Origin: Sphingomonas sp. Leaf357
GTDB lineage: Bacteria; Pseudomonadota; Alphaproteobacteria; Sphingomonadales; Sphingomonadaceae
NCBI RefSeq assembly: GCF_001423845.1
Contig: NZ_LMPM01000001.1
Location: forward strand, 888,658 to 952,657
Direction of reading: 5' to 3'
Length of the DNA stretch: 64,000 nucleotides
Shown: piece by piece, positions 8,904-17,424 of the stretch
How positions within the stretch are numbered: the first letter of the stretch is position 1
Layout of the letters: each line of letters opens with the position of its first letter
Position numbers and translations under genes: made by a program
Notes under the pieces: model-generated
The model's input: the letters and a program-made list of their open reading frames with translations, nothing else
What the model was told of the DNA's origin: nothing
Database searches by the model: none

Positions 8904-10847
8904 TCACGTAGCTCGCAAGCTCCGACAGGGTATGAACGCGACCGGGTTTCTAAGTAATGCGCTAAGCTTGGCACGGTCCACAGGCTTCATAACCGCAGGA
9001 AAGCCGAGCTGGGCTACCGTAGCGCGGAACCGCTCGACAGCACGTCTCTGCTGCTGGTCGTCAAGCGCAGCGCGCAGAGCATTTAGCCCGGGCTGCCGGT
9101 AGAGGACCCAAGCGCGGTCTACCAAGGTCTCTCGGCGATCGAGATAATAGGAGATCGACGCAAAATTCGGTGTGCCGGACGCGGTATCGGAAGCGGCACG
9201 GTTGAGGTCGGAAGCAATACTTGCGATGTCGTTCTGGTCGAGCGGTTTTGCTAGACCACTTTCGATCGGCCTCGGGTCGCGCACAAAGCAGCCTAGCTTC
9301 GTCGTTTCAGCGATTATCAGGCCGACGGGCGGTGCATAGGTCTCATGACCGTTGGCGTCGATATACATGCCGTCCCCGGTCCGTAGCACTGTGGCTTGAT
9401 CCATTCGCCCACTTTGCCCGCGGTAGACGCCCTCCACGCGATCATGCCCAAAACTTGCCACCGAAAGATCGGCATTGATCAGGCCGCGGTCGCGTCTCGC
9501 CTTGCTCCAGTCAGCAATGTACCCGGCCAAAGTCCCTTGCTGCCCTTCGTATTCCCTATACGCGCCCGCGGTCATTCCAGCGTCACACCGCCGTTTGAAG
9601 GTGGACGAAAATGGACTGAGTTCGCACGACATCGGCGCGCCGATCATCGTGCCAATCGGGCGAGGGTCAAACTTCGCCGCCATGGCGTGCGCGTCGCCGA
9701 TCTGAGGCCAGTGTATTCCGATCAGTGCTCCCACGGTCAACACGAGCGCGAAGGTATTCCAGTACGTCAGGCCCAGGAAGTTCTCACGGTCGCCTTGTCG
9801 TACCCGCCTGATCGCCTGAACCGCACGTCCCCGCGGGCCGAACCGCGCTTGTGCAACCGTGTTGCGCGTCGTCGTGGCAGTCCAATCCTGATCGGTCGGG
9901 CTCGCAGGGGCGTTCCAGACCATCGACCCGGTGACACGCGCCAAGGCCGCCACACGCTGAGACACCGTAGGGTGGGTCGCGCCGGTTCCACTGCTTTCCC
10001 CCGCGATCATCATCGCATCATTCTCGGCTTGGGAGTTGTCGATGCGGTAGCGCTCATCAACCTTGAGCAGCGCCGACGCGAGAGCGGCTGGATCCTTTGT
10101 CCACCCCGCGGCCTGTGCATCGGCAACGAACTCACGCGACGATGCGATCAAGAGGCGCGAGACTTGGCCAGCGCGCAGCGCGATTCGCCCGATCAGGGTT
10201 GCTGCTAGCGACAGCGGTAGGATGGCTGGTATCGCCAGGGCGACCAGCCCATGTATCGGAGAAAAGCGCAGAGCATTGCGAGCGTGCAACCGGGTAAGCG
10301 CCGACATGAAGATGTTCGCCGCCGCCATCAATCTGATGTCGCCGTTCTTCACGTGGCTGAGCTCATGCGCCAGGACGCCGCCCAGCTCGGCGTCGGACAA
10401 CGCGTCGACCAGGCCGCGTGTCACCACCACGACAGCCCTTTTGTGTCCGACACCACAGGCAAAAGCATTTCGCGCGTCACTTTCGATGACGCCCACAAAT
10501 GGCGTTGGCAAACCGGCTAGAATGATGAGCGGTTCGATTGTGCGGCACAGACGCGGTTCATCGGCGTCATCGACGAACTCAAACCCTACCGCGCGTTTGA
10601 CGGTCTCGACGTGCCACCACAATTGGGCTGCGAACCACACAATGGAGGCTGCGAGCACCAAGGGTGCATACCGCAAGGCGTACCCAGACCAGCTGAAAAG
10701 CGGCGCATGATCGATGTCGAGCATGACGAGGGGAAGGATAAGCGCGAATGGCGCAATGACCTGTATCGCCAGTAGAAAAAGGAGAAAGAGCCCGGTGGAT
10801 CTTCCGTCGTTGCTTTGGATCCAGCCATAAAGGCCTATCGCTCCCAT
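8904..10847 (-). CDS. M48-family membrane zinc metallopeptidase
   Basis: 647 aa. Two or three N-terminal membrane segments (about 18-45 and 60-78) precede a catalytic domain with H-E-L-S-H (161-165), the HExxH zinc site of M48 peptidases (HtpX/Ste24 group). A downstream S-R-E-F-V-A-D segment (about residue 236) supplies the third ligand Glu. A further hydrophobic helix lies around 355-375, then a C-terminal extension of about 270 aa unlike HtpX, presumably periplasmic. The gene ends convergently with the exported protein at 8830 and starts 6 bases downstream of the lemA-like gene, so the two are one operon. Inferred role: envelope or membrane protein quality control. Confidence 0.85.
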   Translation of the reverse strand: MGAIGLYGWIQSNDGRSTGLFLLFLLAIQVIAPFALILPLVMLDIDHAPLFSWSGYALRYAPLVLAASIVWFAAQLWWHVETVKRAVGFEFVDDADEPRLCRTIEPLIILAGLPTPFVGVIESDARNAFACGVGHKRAVVVVTRGLVDALSDAELGGVLAHELSHVKNGDIRLMAAANIFMSALTRLHARNALRFSPIHGLVALAIPAILPLSLAATLIGRIALRAGQVSRLLIASSREFVADAQAAGWTKDPAALASALLKVDERYRIDNSQAENDAMMIAGESSGTGATHPTVSQRVAALARVTGSMVWNAPASPTDQDWTATTTRNTVAQARFGPRGRAVQAIRRVRQGDRENFLGLTYWNTFALVLTVGALIGIHWPQIGDAHAMAAKFDPRPIGTMIGAPMSCELSPFSSTFKRRCDAGMTAGAYREYEGQQGTLAGYIADWSKARRDRGLINADLSVASFGHDRVEGVYRGQSGRMDQATVLRTGDGMYIDANGHETYAPPVGLIIAETTKLGCFVRDPRPIESGLAKPLDQNDIASIASDLNRAASDTASGTPNFASISYYLDRRETLVDRAWVLYRQPGLNALRAALDDQQQRRAVERFRATVAQLGFPAVMKPVDRAKLSALLRNPVAFIPCRSLRAT

Positions 10848-10852
10848 CGCCG

Positions 10853-11437
10853 TTAGAACGCGAAGGAGACTGGCTCGTCCACCAGCACACGCTCGATGCC
10901 CAGATCGTAGGGCTGGCGACTGTTCATGCGACGTTTGGAAGCGATGTAGCTGCCAGGGAACTGCCGCATCATGACGTTATATTCCTCGACTGCCAAGTTG
11001 AAGAACCGGCGCGATGCAGTAATCCGGTTTTCACAATCGACCAGTTGCTGCCGCAGCTGTCCAAACTCGGGCACGGCACGCAGCTCGGGATAGCCCTCCG
11101 CGCCTGCCAGTAGCGTGCTGACTTTCAAGCTGAGGTCGCGTTCGGCCTTCAGTCTTGCCCCAGGCGCCACAGCGGCGAGGGCAGCGGTCCGCGCCTCGGC
11201 TACACCGAGGATTAAGGTGCGCTCGTGCCCAGCGACACCGCGGACGACCTCTACCAAACCAGGTATAATGTTGTGGCGGTGCTTCAGATGAACGTCGATA
11301 TCGGCAAATGCCGTATCGCACCTCTGATCGAGGGCGATCAGGGTATTGTTCGTCCGTGCGTAGGTCAGCACGAGCCACGAGAGCGCGACAGCAATCAATC
11401 CAAGAAGACCCAGCACGATCCATATGAGTATCATCAC
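10853..11437 (-). CDS. lemA: LemA family protein
   Basis: 194 aa. One N-terminal transmembrane segment (about 3-25), then a helical bundle with family hallmarks: R-C-D-T-A-F-A-D-I-D-V-H-L-K-x-R, N-I-I-P-G-L-V-E-V-V, and E-N-R-I-T-A-S-R-R-F-F-N-L-A-V-E-x-Y-N. LemA proteins are membrane-anchored, function poorly known, and are often encoded with M48 peptidases as here. Divergently transcribed from the pspA-like gene, with a 97-base gap that should contain both promoters. Confidence 0.88.
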   Translation of the reverse strand: MMILIWIVLGLLGLIAVALSWLVLTYARTNNTLIALDQRCDTAFADIDVHLKHRHNIIPGLVEVVRGVAGHERTLILGVAEARTAALAAVAPGARLKAERDLSLKVSTLLAGAEGYPELRAVPEFGQLRQQLVDCENRITASRRFFNLAVEEYNVMMRQFPGSYIASKRRMNSRQPYDLGIERVLVDEPVSFAF

Positions 11438-11534
11438 GTAACGCTCCCGCCTGGTATCGCCGCGAGGGTAACGGCCGTTGGTTCACAAGCCGTTATCGCG
11501 GTCCGGCTTCACCTCTTTTTAACGGGCGGGGCGG

Positions 11535-12239
11535 ATGCTGATCGCAACAGTGATGGAGGTACGTGTGGCGGAATCGATATTGGTTCGAGTGCGGCGACTG
11601 CTGTCTGCGCGTATCGAGGATAGCGTTGATGCAATGGAACGGGCGAACAATGACGGCGTGATGCGCGAAGCGATCCGCGAGGTGGATCGCACGATCGATG
11701 CTGTGCGCGGTGATCAGGAACGCGCAATGACACGCCGGCTTCAGGCTGCCCGCCAGACCGAGATGATCGCCCGCAAGGTAGAGGAGCTGACCGCCAAGGC
11801 GCGCTTTGCCGTAGATGGCGGGCGCGACGATCTTGCCGAGGGCGCGCTGAAGCGCCAAATCGACCTGGAACAGCAAACGGGCAATCTCGGCCAAGTTCAA
11901 GATCTAGCGCGCGAGGAGGAAGCGAAGCTCGACGAGAGTCTCGCAGCTTTGCGCGGACGCAAAGCACAGATGCAGGAGGCCCTTGCCGCCTTCGAGATCG
12001 CGAGGGCGGACGCATCGATGGGGGGCGATGGGGGATTTAGCCAGGCCCGGCATGTCGAGCATAAGGTCGAGCAGGCCGAAGCAGCGTTCGATCGGGCCAT
12101 GACCGGTGCAGGTGGGGTCGGGTTTGCGCGCGGCGACGTCGGGGCATTGAACAGCGTCGCGGAGATCGACGCGATGCAGAAGAGCGCAACAGTCGCGCAG
12201 CGGCTTGCGGCTCTGAAGCAGGCGCCAAAGGCCGCCTAG
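11535..12239 (+). CDS. PspA/IM30-like membrane-stress protein
   Basis: 234 aa, almost entirely alpha-helical and coiled coil, with long heptad-rich helices from residue 20 to 165, as in PspA/Vipp1 proteins that coat and protect damaged membranes. Characteristic pieces are M-R-E-A-I-R-E-V-D-R-T-I, and the A-x-x-A-L-K-R-Q-I-D-L-E-Q-Q helix. Slightly divergent from E. coli PspA, hence no symbol. The ATG at 11535 has a GC-rich Shine-Dalgarno (GGGGCGG). The stop is followed after one base by the ATG of the membrane protein, indicating an operon. Shares the divergent promoter region with lemA. Confidence 0.78.
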   Translation: MLIATVMEVRVAESILVRVRRLLSARIEDSVDAMERANNDGVMREAIREVDRTIDAVRGDQERAMTRRLQAARQTEMIARKVEELTAKARFAVDGGRDDLAEGALKRQIDLEQQTGNLGQVQDLAREEEAKLDESLAALRGRKAQMQEALAAFEIARADASMGGDGGFSQARHVEHKVEQAEAAFDRAMTGAGGVGFARGDVGALNSVAEIDAMQKSATVAQRLAALKQAPKAA

Positions 12240-12240
12240 G

Positions 12241-13203
12241 ATGATCCGGAAGCCCGACGCGCACGATTTCCGCGAGAGCGGCACCGTCACGACCATTCGT
12301 GACGTTCATGCTGTCGCGATAGAGGGTGCTCGCGGCGTGGGGCGCGGCACGGCGCAGTTCTTCGGACGTGCCGTCATGGTGATGTTCGGCTTTGGCTTCG
12401 TCATGTCCGTGATCGGCCACGCCGGGCCGGCGGGCCTCTTGTTCGCCTTTGCCGGGATCTTTGCCTTCTTCGTCTTGCGGCGTAGCAGGCGGGAGAAGCG
12501 TGATCGCGCCTGGCGGGATGTCGTGGCCACTCCTTCTCGTATCGACATCGCCAGCGTTTCGGCGGGAAGCTACGACCTGGCTCCGGCGGCGGCAGGGCGA
12601 GCCGCTGCGAAGGCGGCGGTGCCTGCGATCCTGCTTTTCCCAACCAGTGCCATCGGATACATGCTTCCGTTCGCGATCGGCGGCATCCTGTACCTCTCGC
12701 TTGCAATGCTCATAGTTGCCCGCCTTGTCGGCGACCGCACAATCTTAAAGTACGATCGGGAAAGCATCACGGTAAGCGGGCTGCTCCGGCAGAACACCAT
12801 TCTTTGGGACGATGTCGCGGACATCGAGGTTTGCAAATCCTCGGTTTTCAACTTCAAGGTGTTGTTTAGCAGCGGGGCGACCCGCAACCTCGTCGTCGAG
12901 GGATATCGCAACCGACTGGGCGGTTCTTGTGCGCTGCACATTCCTGTCGACTTGCTCGGACTCGGGGAGCGTGAACTCGCCGCCCTGATGTCGCGCCTTC
13001 TGTATCTCCAGGGTCAAAGACGTTCGACCGTGTCTGTTGCCGCCTCCGATGACGTATCGCCCTTGGATATCGCCGCAACGTCTCCGGTCTTCGACGCTGA
13101 CGAGGTAATGGACAGGTACTTGACGGAACGTGCTGCGATGACAACGGCGCACCGATCAGGCCAGATGGTCACTCGGCCTGTTTTTGGTCGCAAGCGAGCA
13201 TAA
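12241..13203 (+). CDS. Membrane protein of the PspA/LemA module
   Basis: 320 aa. Hydrophobic segments at about 42-64 and 66-80, and again at about 130-165 (LPFAIGGILYLSLAMLIVARLV). After the last one comes a soluble beta-rich domain resembling a PH-like/YdbT-type fold (RTILKYDRESITVSGLLRQNTILWDDVADIEV), typical of bacterial PH-domain membrane proteins. The assignment to that fold is inference. It starts one base after the pspA-like stop and is presumably its membrane partner. Confidence 0.6.
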   Translation: MIRKPDAHDFRESGTVTTIRDVHAVAIEGARGVGRGTAQFFGRAVMVMFGFGFVMSVIGHAGPAGLLFAFAGIFAFFVLRRSRREKRDRAWRDVVATPSRIDIASVSAGSYDLAPAAAGRAAAKAAVPAILLFPTSAIGYMLPFAIGGILYLSLAMLIVARLVGDRTILKYDRESITVSGLLRQNTILWDDVADIEVCKSSVFNFKVLFSSGATRNLVVEGYRNRLGGSCALHIPVDLLGLGERELAALMSRLLYLQGQRRSTVSVAASDDVSPLDIAATSPVFDADEVMDRYLTERAAMTTAHRSGQMVTRPVFGRKRA

Positions 13204-13402
13204 GAAGCGCATTAAAACAGAGACTGTTGTCAACATGAAACGCTAGCCAATGCTCAAAGGACGTGGCGTCGCTCTCCTCAAGATCGGCGTGCCAAAGCGT
13301 ACCTCAGAGCATGAATAGATATCCGCTCTTGGGAATCGCAAGATTTGTTCGGAATGAACGCATTTGAGCCGTGACATTTGTCATCTGATTAGCGATCCCG
13401 CG

Positions 13403-13579
13403 CTAATCTGCCGCGCCGATGGCCGCTTCGACTGTCTCGATATATGCCCATTCCTCGGCGGTGAGCGGTGTCGGTTTGGTCAGCAGTGCGATGAGCCCGC
13501 AGTCCGGCATCCGCACCCGCGCGGTAATCAGCTCAACCGGGCGTAGCTCGCAAGTCTCGGCGGGAAGGTTGGTGATCAT
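13403..13579 (-). CDS. Small 58-aa protein, paralogue 1
   Basis: A 58-aa ORF. The sequence begins MITNLPAETCEL, has an ELITARVRMPD strand, then LIALLTKPTPLT and an EEWAYIETVEAAIGAAD helix. About 79 percent identical (46 of 58 residues) to the second copy at 16599-16775. Substitutions are scattered and mainly conservative, which supports real coding. ATG at 13579 has GGAG seven bases upstream; a second ATG sits directly before it at 13582. Function unknown. Upstream lies a leader element shared with two other genes. Confidence 0.65.
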   Translation of the reverse strand: MITNLPAETCELRPVELITARVRMPDCGLIALLTKPTPLTAEEWAYIETVEAAIGAAD

Positions 13580-13582
13580 CAT

Positions 13583-13732
13583 CGGGCTCCGCTGGGCGCG
13601 GCGTCCGGCGCCGCTCCCACCGACGATGGCCCGACCAGCGGCGTGATCAGGCTCGGCGCTCCGTGCCTTCGGGGCGACTCGATGCCTTCGTGTTCGCTTC
13701 CCAGCGCCAGCAAGTCGAATGGTTTATGCGGC
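13583..13732 (-). promoter_or_regulatory. Shared leader element, copy 1
   Basis: Reading on the minus strand: AAACCATTCGACTT (13712-13725), about 100 bases, GGTGGGAGC directly followed by a hairpin with 6-bp perfect stem (arms 13598-13603 and 13609-13614), then GGAG and the start codon. The 14-base box starts 133 bases before the ATG. Same order as copies 2 and 3. Confidence 0.55.
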
Positions 13733-13997
13733 GATAGCGGGATTGAGGGACCGAGCGAGGGATGCCGGGTTCCCGCTCGGCCCCATGGTGCGCGGCCACC
13801 CATACTCACCTGCATCACCAGCCGGCGACGAAAAGTTCTATCAGCTACAGACGGTATGCTGCCTGACGGCCGAACCGTCTGCGGATTGTGGCGGACGAAT
13901 TCATCGTTGCGTCATGGTTTTGCGGGGTTCGGCCCTGTTAAGCGTGATGGCTCTAACGCAACTGTGAACCTAACAGTGTTTTGATGAGGACTGAGCC

Positions 13998-15104
13998 ATG
14001 TGGCAGATACGATCTATCATATTGTCGGTAGCAATTGTGGCGAGCCCTCCATCATTTGCGCAAAAACAGAGCGCTGCCTCGCGTGATGCCAAGCTGACGA
14101 TGACGATCGTTTCCCATCTCGATCTCGCCAGTTTTCCAAACTCCACCGGCCCCCGTCGTCGGCCTTCTGACCGCACTCCATCCGATTATGGCTTCACCAA
14201 GATCGAGAGTTTCCCCGACGGCTGGGTGCAGCTGAGCCAGCCTGATGATAGCTGGCACATCGGCGCCCTGTTGCTGGAGAAGAGTAAAGCGCAAGCAATT
14301 CTGTGCTTTACCGATAGTGCGGGAGCCAGTGGAACGTACCGATCCACCCAAGTCCTAGAAGTAAGATTCGATAGGCACGCACGCTGGGCAGGCGTCCCGG
14401 TAACCGATCGGCCAGATTGCAAAAATGTGCCCTCGGGTCGGCCAAGCGCCTCGGATACAGCTGAGCCCGCTCCGGCGGCTATACTTCAACATTTAGACAA
14501 TTTTCGCGACGGCCTGTCTTCGAACGATCGGTATCGCCTCGACCAGGCGCTTCACCGTTCTGCAGACGGTGGAGTAGCGCAATGCGACGACACTCGGGGC
14601 AGCCGGGCGTCTTGTGAGGCCGCTGCATACATGCCGGCCTTACACAGCGTTGGACTGATGCGGCGCTTCCTGGCATCCCCCGGTCCAGTCCCGTCCGCGG
14701 CTGGGCTTCAAAGAGAGATAAACGTGAAAGGAGCAGCGGCCGTTGCCGCTTCGCTGTCACCCTCCGGCTGGGATGTTGCTTTGGACGCGGCAACGGCGGG
14801 TCGAGCCGATTGGATCAACGCGATCGCGTCGTTGCGGCAAACGACCGACGCTTCGCGAAGCGAATCCCTCGACAAGGCGATGAGCGACGCACTTTCGACC
14901 AATCCCTCAGAGGTTCTGCGATTGATCGTCGATCGTCCGGCATTGCCCGGCATAATGTGGCTGTGCCAGGATCGCTCGATCGAGCCGACCAAGGCCGCCT
15001 CAAGCGCGCACATCAGCGAAGCGACGGCAGCGGTGCGAAACGTCGCGGACCCAACGCTGAAAGTTGCAAGAGATCAATGTCTCGCGCGGCTGAAACGCGG
15101 GTAG
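13998..15104 (+). CDS. Hypothetical secreted protein
   Basis: 368 aa with a clear signal peptide (MWQIRSIILSVAIVASPPSFA, cleavage near residue 21). The mature part has no domain that I recognise. It contains a beta-rich first third with a Trp-Trp-type core (GWVQLSQPDDSWHIGALLL), a proline/serine linker around 145-160, and a helical second half with four cysteines that could pair in disulfides. Sits between the two copies of the 58-aa gene repeat, suggesting the 13.7-16.6 kb stretch is accessory. Start: ATG at 13998 in a good context with GAGGA upstream. Confidence 0.55.
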   Translation: MWQIRSIILSVAIVASPPSFAQKQSAASRDAKLTMTIVSHLDLASFPNSTGPRRRPSDRTPSDYGFTKIESFPDGWVQLSQPDDSWHIGALLLEKSKAQAILCFTDSAGASGTYRSTQVLEVRFDRHARWAGVPVTDRPDCKNVPSGRPSASDTAEPAPAAILQHLDNFRDGLSSNDRYRLDQALHRSADGGVAQCDDTRGSRASCEAAAYMPALHSVGLMRRFLASPGPVPSAAGLQREINVKGAAAVAASLSPSGWDVALDAATAGRADWINAIASLRQTTDASRSESLDKAMSDALSTNPSEVLRLIVDRPALPGIMWLCQDRSIEPTKAASSAHISEATAAVRNVADPTLKVARDQCLARLKRG

Positions 15105-15480
15105 CTTTCGCACGCTCAGCTGAACGAATGTCCGAATATAAGGGGCGGGGAGAGGGAGGCAAGCGTCCACAATTGGGTCAAATGATCGCGATTGGGCGCG
15201 GAGCCGATAGTGTACTCGATCAATTCGGCCGTCCGCTCTCGTTAGAACCGGACGTAAATTTTATGGGTTTGAACGGCGGGGTCTGGTCAGCCGCAGAAGG
15301 GCCTCGCCGTGCGGGCGGGTGGAATGACCACCAGGCGCCCGAAGCAGAGGCCAATCCAGGCCGACAGCATGCGCTCAGAACTTCGCCCAGGCGTAGCAAC
15401 CCGATCGCGCGCACCGCAGTCTATAGGCATCGTAAAGCATGCTTTCAGCCCCACCTGTCGATTTTATTGGGGCATTAATA
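15105..15480. other. Intergenic region, no gene recognised
   Basis: An open frame continues through part of it (an ATG at 15127 starts a roughly 117-codon frame), but the composition is poor in hydrophobic residues and I cannot link it to any family. Treated as probably non-coding. Confidence 0.35.
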
Positions 15481-15578
15481 CCGCACGAATATCATGCCGC
15501 CTTGACTTCAGTCAGAACTCGTGCGGACTGTTACGCAATACCGCTGTGTCCTAAAGCCCAGGCAGAAGTTGCGTAACA
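15481..15578. promoter_or_regulatory. Two inverted repeats ahead of a small basic gene
   Basis: An 8-bp perfect inverted repeat CCGCACGA/TCGTGCGG (15481-15488 and 15519-15526) lies directly beside a 10-bp perfect inverted repeat TGTTACGCAA/TTGCGTAACA (15529-15538 and 15569-15578). The second ends 16 bases before the AAGGAG of the 46-aa gene. Both have about 30-base spacers, so they could be paired operator half-sites or recombination arms. Confidence 0.5.
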
Positions 15579-15607
15579 TTAATTTCGACTGAAAAAGGAG
15601 AGCATCC

Positions 15608-15748
15608 ATGGCACTTAAACCGGGGCCAAAGCCGATAGCAAAATCAACAGGGAAGCTGGATCAGCGCCGCCGTGATAACAAAACGACGCCAGGGAATAAA
15701 TCGTCCCTAAAACCGAGCAAATCTAGCAATCCCCCCAAAAATAAATGA
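15608..15748 (+). CDS. Small basic protein, 46 aa
   Basis: ATG at 15608 with a strong AAGGAG eight bases upstream, TGA at 15746-15748. The peptide starts MALKPGPKPIAKSTGKLDQRR and is rich in Lys, Pro, Ser and Asn with no hydrophobic core, so it is likely disordered and highly positively charged. This could fit a nucleic-acid-binding or ribosome-associated peptide. Not recognised. The good ribosome-binding site and the palindromes upstream are the main support. Confidence 0.5.
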   Translation: MALKPGPKPIAKSTGKLDQRRRDNKTTPGNKSSLKPSKSSNPPKNK

Positions 15749-15914
15749 AGTGGGGCTATCGCTAATTTCCCCTCTAACCCTGCAGGCCGATCACGTCCAC
15801 GTTGGATGACGGGTATTGCGACGGAAAGGCTGGTTAGTTCCGACTAAGCCCAACCATTCTTAAGTCTGCTTGGATATCGGGGTCCGCATCATGATGTGCG
15901 CCTCGAAATAGTGC

Positions 15915-16358
15915 TTAACCCGCAAGGTGCTGCATTTGATGAAGAACTTTGTCAGCCTTAGCTTTGGACTCGTCAAAGAGATCTAGTGCGATAATTTGTC
16001 CGCCACGCAGATTTTGCTTCCCCGCAGCGGTGACGTGAAACGTAAAGGGTGCCGTTTCTGAAAAAACAATTGAGCCGGAAACTCCACTCCATGAGCCCAT
16101 TGTAATTCCCGTCGTGAAGCCCACAACCCCAGCGCTTTCGTTGACCTGATCCACCTTGTATCGCGCGGCTTGGATTGCTTTCACAGCGAGATCGAGCATC
16201 ATGGCGCGGGTCCCTCGATAATGTCCGTCTTCGAACGAAATTGATTCCGGCGCGGTGGTCGTCGTCTCCGAGATGTTCACCGGTGCCCCGCAGCCGGGGC
16301 AAGCGAACGCTTTGTCGGAAACATCGCGCGAGCATTCTTCGCATTTGATCAACGCCAT
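15915..16358 (-). CDS. Zinc-ribbon protein with C-terminal alpha/beta domain
   Basis: 147 aa. The N-terminus carries a rubredoxin-like zinc ribbon: C-E-E-C (residues 6-9) and C-P-G-C-G (20-24). A short Thr/Ala linker leads to a domain of about 100 aa with a helix (MMLDLAVKAIQAARYKVDQV) and several strands. No membrane segment seen. Zinc ribbons of this kind usually mediate protein or nucleic-acid contacts; the specific role is unknown. It lies just downstream of the 46-aa gene on the opposite strand. Confidence 0.65.
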   Translation of the reverse strand: MALIKCEECSRDVSDKAFACPGCGAPVNISETTTTAPESISFEDGHYRGTRAMMLDLAVKAIQAARYKVDQVNESAGVVGFTTGITMGSWSGVSGSIVFSETAPFTFHVTAAGKQNLRGGQIIALDLFDESKAKADKVLHQMQHLAG

Positions 16359-16598
16359 AACTTTCCCCGGTCCTCTTGTGCCTACGTGGCATTGCCATGC
16401 ATCGCTTCGCCTGCGAAGGTAAGAAATGGCGTCCGCTATTTTGATAGGGTTGAAAGCGGCTATTTCGCTTACTAATCGATTGTGCGTGGTTGAACCTCGG
16501 CTGTAATAGTGGCGGTCTCAAAATCTCGTTCGACGAGTGGCCAGTGTCGAAAGCTGGCAATTGCTCGACCAGCAACAGCCGACTAAACTACCAGCGCG

Positions 16599-16775
16599 TT
16601 ACGCCGCCGCGCCGATTGATTCCTCAACCGCCTCGACATACGCCCACTCCTCGACCGTGAGCGGCGTAGGCTTAGTCAGCAGCGCGATGAGCCGAAAATC
16701 CGGCATCCGCACCCGCGCGGTTATCAGCTCGATCGGCGATAGTTCGCAAGTCTCGGCGGGATGGTGGGTGATCAT
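16599..16775 (-). CDS. Small 58-aa protein, paralogue 2
   Basis: Second copy of the 58-aa ORF; starts MITHHPAETCEL and ends EEWAYVEAVEESIGAAA. The core ELITARVRMPD and LIALLTKPTPLT segments are unchanged from copy 1. ATG at 16775 with GGAG seven bases upstream. Function unknown. It lies about 230 bases from the vsr start and points away from the restriction-modification operon. Confidence 0.65.
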   Translation of the reverse strand: MITHHPAETCELSPIELITARVRMPDFRLIALLTKPTPLTVEEWAYVEAVEESIGAAA

Positions 16776-16925
16776 ATCGGGTCTCCGCTAGGCGCGGCGA
16801 CAACCGCCGCTCCCACCGACGATGGCCCGACCAGCGGCGTGGTCAGGCTCGGCGCCCGGTGCGTTCGGGGCGAATCGATGCCTTGGTGTTCGCTCCACAG
16901 CACGAGCAAGTCGAATGGTTTGTGC
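16776..16925 (-). promoter_or_regulatory. Shared leader element, copy 2
   Basis: On the minus strand: AAACCATTCGACTT (16908-16921), about 100 bases, GGTGGGAGC, a 6-bp hairpin (arms 16794-16799 and 16805-16810), GGAG and ATG. The box starts 133 bases before the start codon, exactly as in copy 1, while the hairpin loop differs. Confidence 0.55.
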
Positions 16926-17001
16926 GGCGAGATTAGGGATTGTGGGAACGGGGGCGGGATCCCGCATTCCCAAGGCGCGAGACCGGCCGTAAGCCAGGGT
17001 C

Positions 17002-17424
17002 ATGGTCGACACCCTCTCGCCCAAGGCCAGAAGCGAACGCATGGCGCGGATTAGGAACCGCGATACCGAGCCCGAGCTGGTGGTGAGGCGCATGCTGCAT
17101 GCCATGGGCTATCGCTACCGCCTGCACGTCAAGGATCTGCCCGGCAAACCCGACATCGTGTTTCGTGGGCGGAAGAAAGTGATCTTCGTCCATGGCTGCT
17201 TCTGGCATCGCCATCTCGACCCGGCATGCCCGCTGGCGCGCATGCCCAAGTCCCGCCTCGACTTCTGGATGCCCAAGCTGGAGGCGAACCGCGCCCGCGA
17301 TGTCGCGACCACGTTACGATTGGAAGCGATGGGGTGGTCGGTGCTGCTTGTCTGGGAATGCGAGTTGCGGGATAGGGAACACTTAGGAAACAAACTTCGC
17401 CGATTCATCGAGGGGGATTCATGA
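17002..17424 (+). CDS. vsr: Very short patch repair (Vsr) endonuclease
   Basis: 140 aa, the usual length. Nicks next to T:G mismatches produced by deamination of 5-methylcytosine, protecting the methylated sites of the adjacent C5-methyltransferase. Visible: R-M-A-R-I-R-N-R-D-T-x-P-E start helix (14-24), G-K-P-D-I-V-F with catalytic Asp51, and F-V-H-G-C-F-W-H-R with His64, Cys66 and His69 (metal/active site). The stop overlaps the methyltransferase start by 4 bases (ATGA), so the genes are translationally coupled. Confidence 0.93.
   Translation: MVDTLSPKARSERMARIRNRDTEPELVVRRMLHAMGYRYRLHVKDLPGKPDIVFRGRKKVIFVHGCFWHRHLDPACPLARMPKSRLDFWMPKLEANRARDVATTLRLEAMGWSVLLVWECELRDREHLGNKLRRFIEGDS

Larger units (their letters stand above)
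13403..13732. repeat. About 330-bp imperfect direct repeat, copy 1
   Basis: Contains the 58-aa ORF and its leader. Aligns nearly end to end with 16599-16925 in the same orientation. The similarity stops soon after the AAACCATTCGACTT box in both copies. Confidence 0.75.
16599..16925. repeat. About 330-bp imperfect direct repeat, copy 2
   Basis: Partner of 13403-13732, same orientation, roughly 80 percent identical by eye. Together the copies bracket 2.9 kb holding the secreted protein, the 46-aa gene and the zinc-ribbon gene. Confidence 0.75.

Noticed and set aside
13403..16925. Direct repeats as att sites of an integrated element
   Set aside because: The repeats contain coding sequence and a leader, there is no integrase between them, and copy 3 of the box lies elsewhere; gene duplication explains them better.
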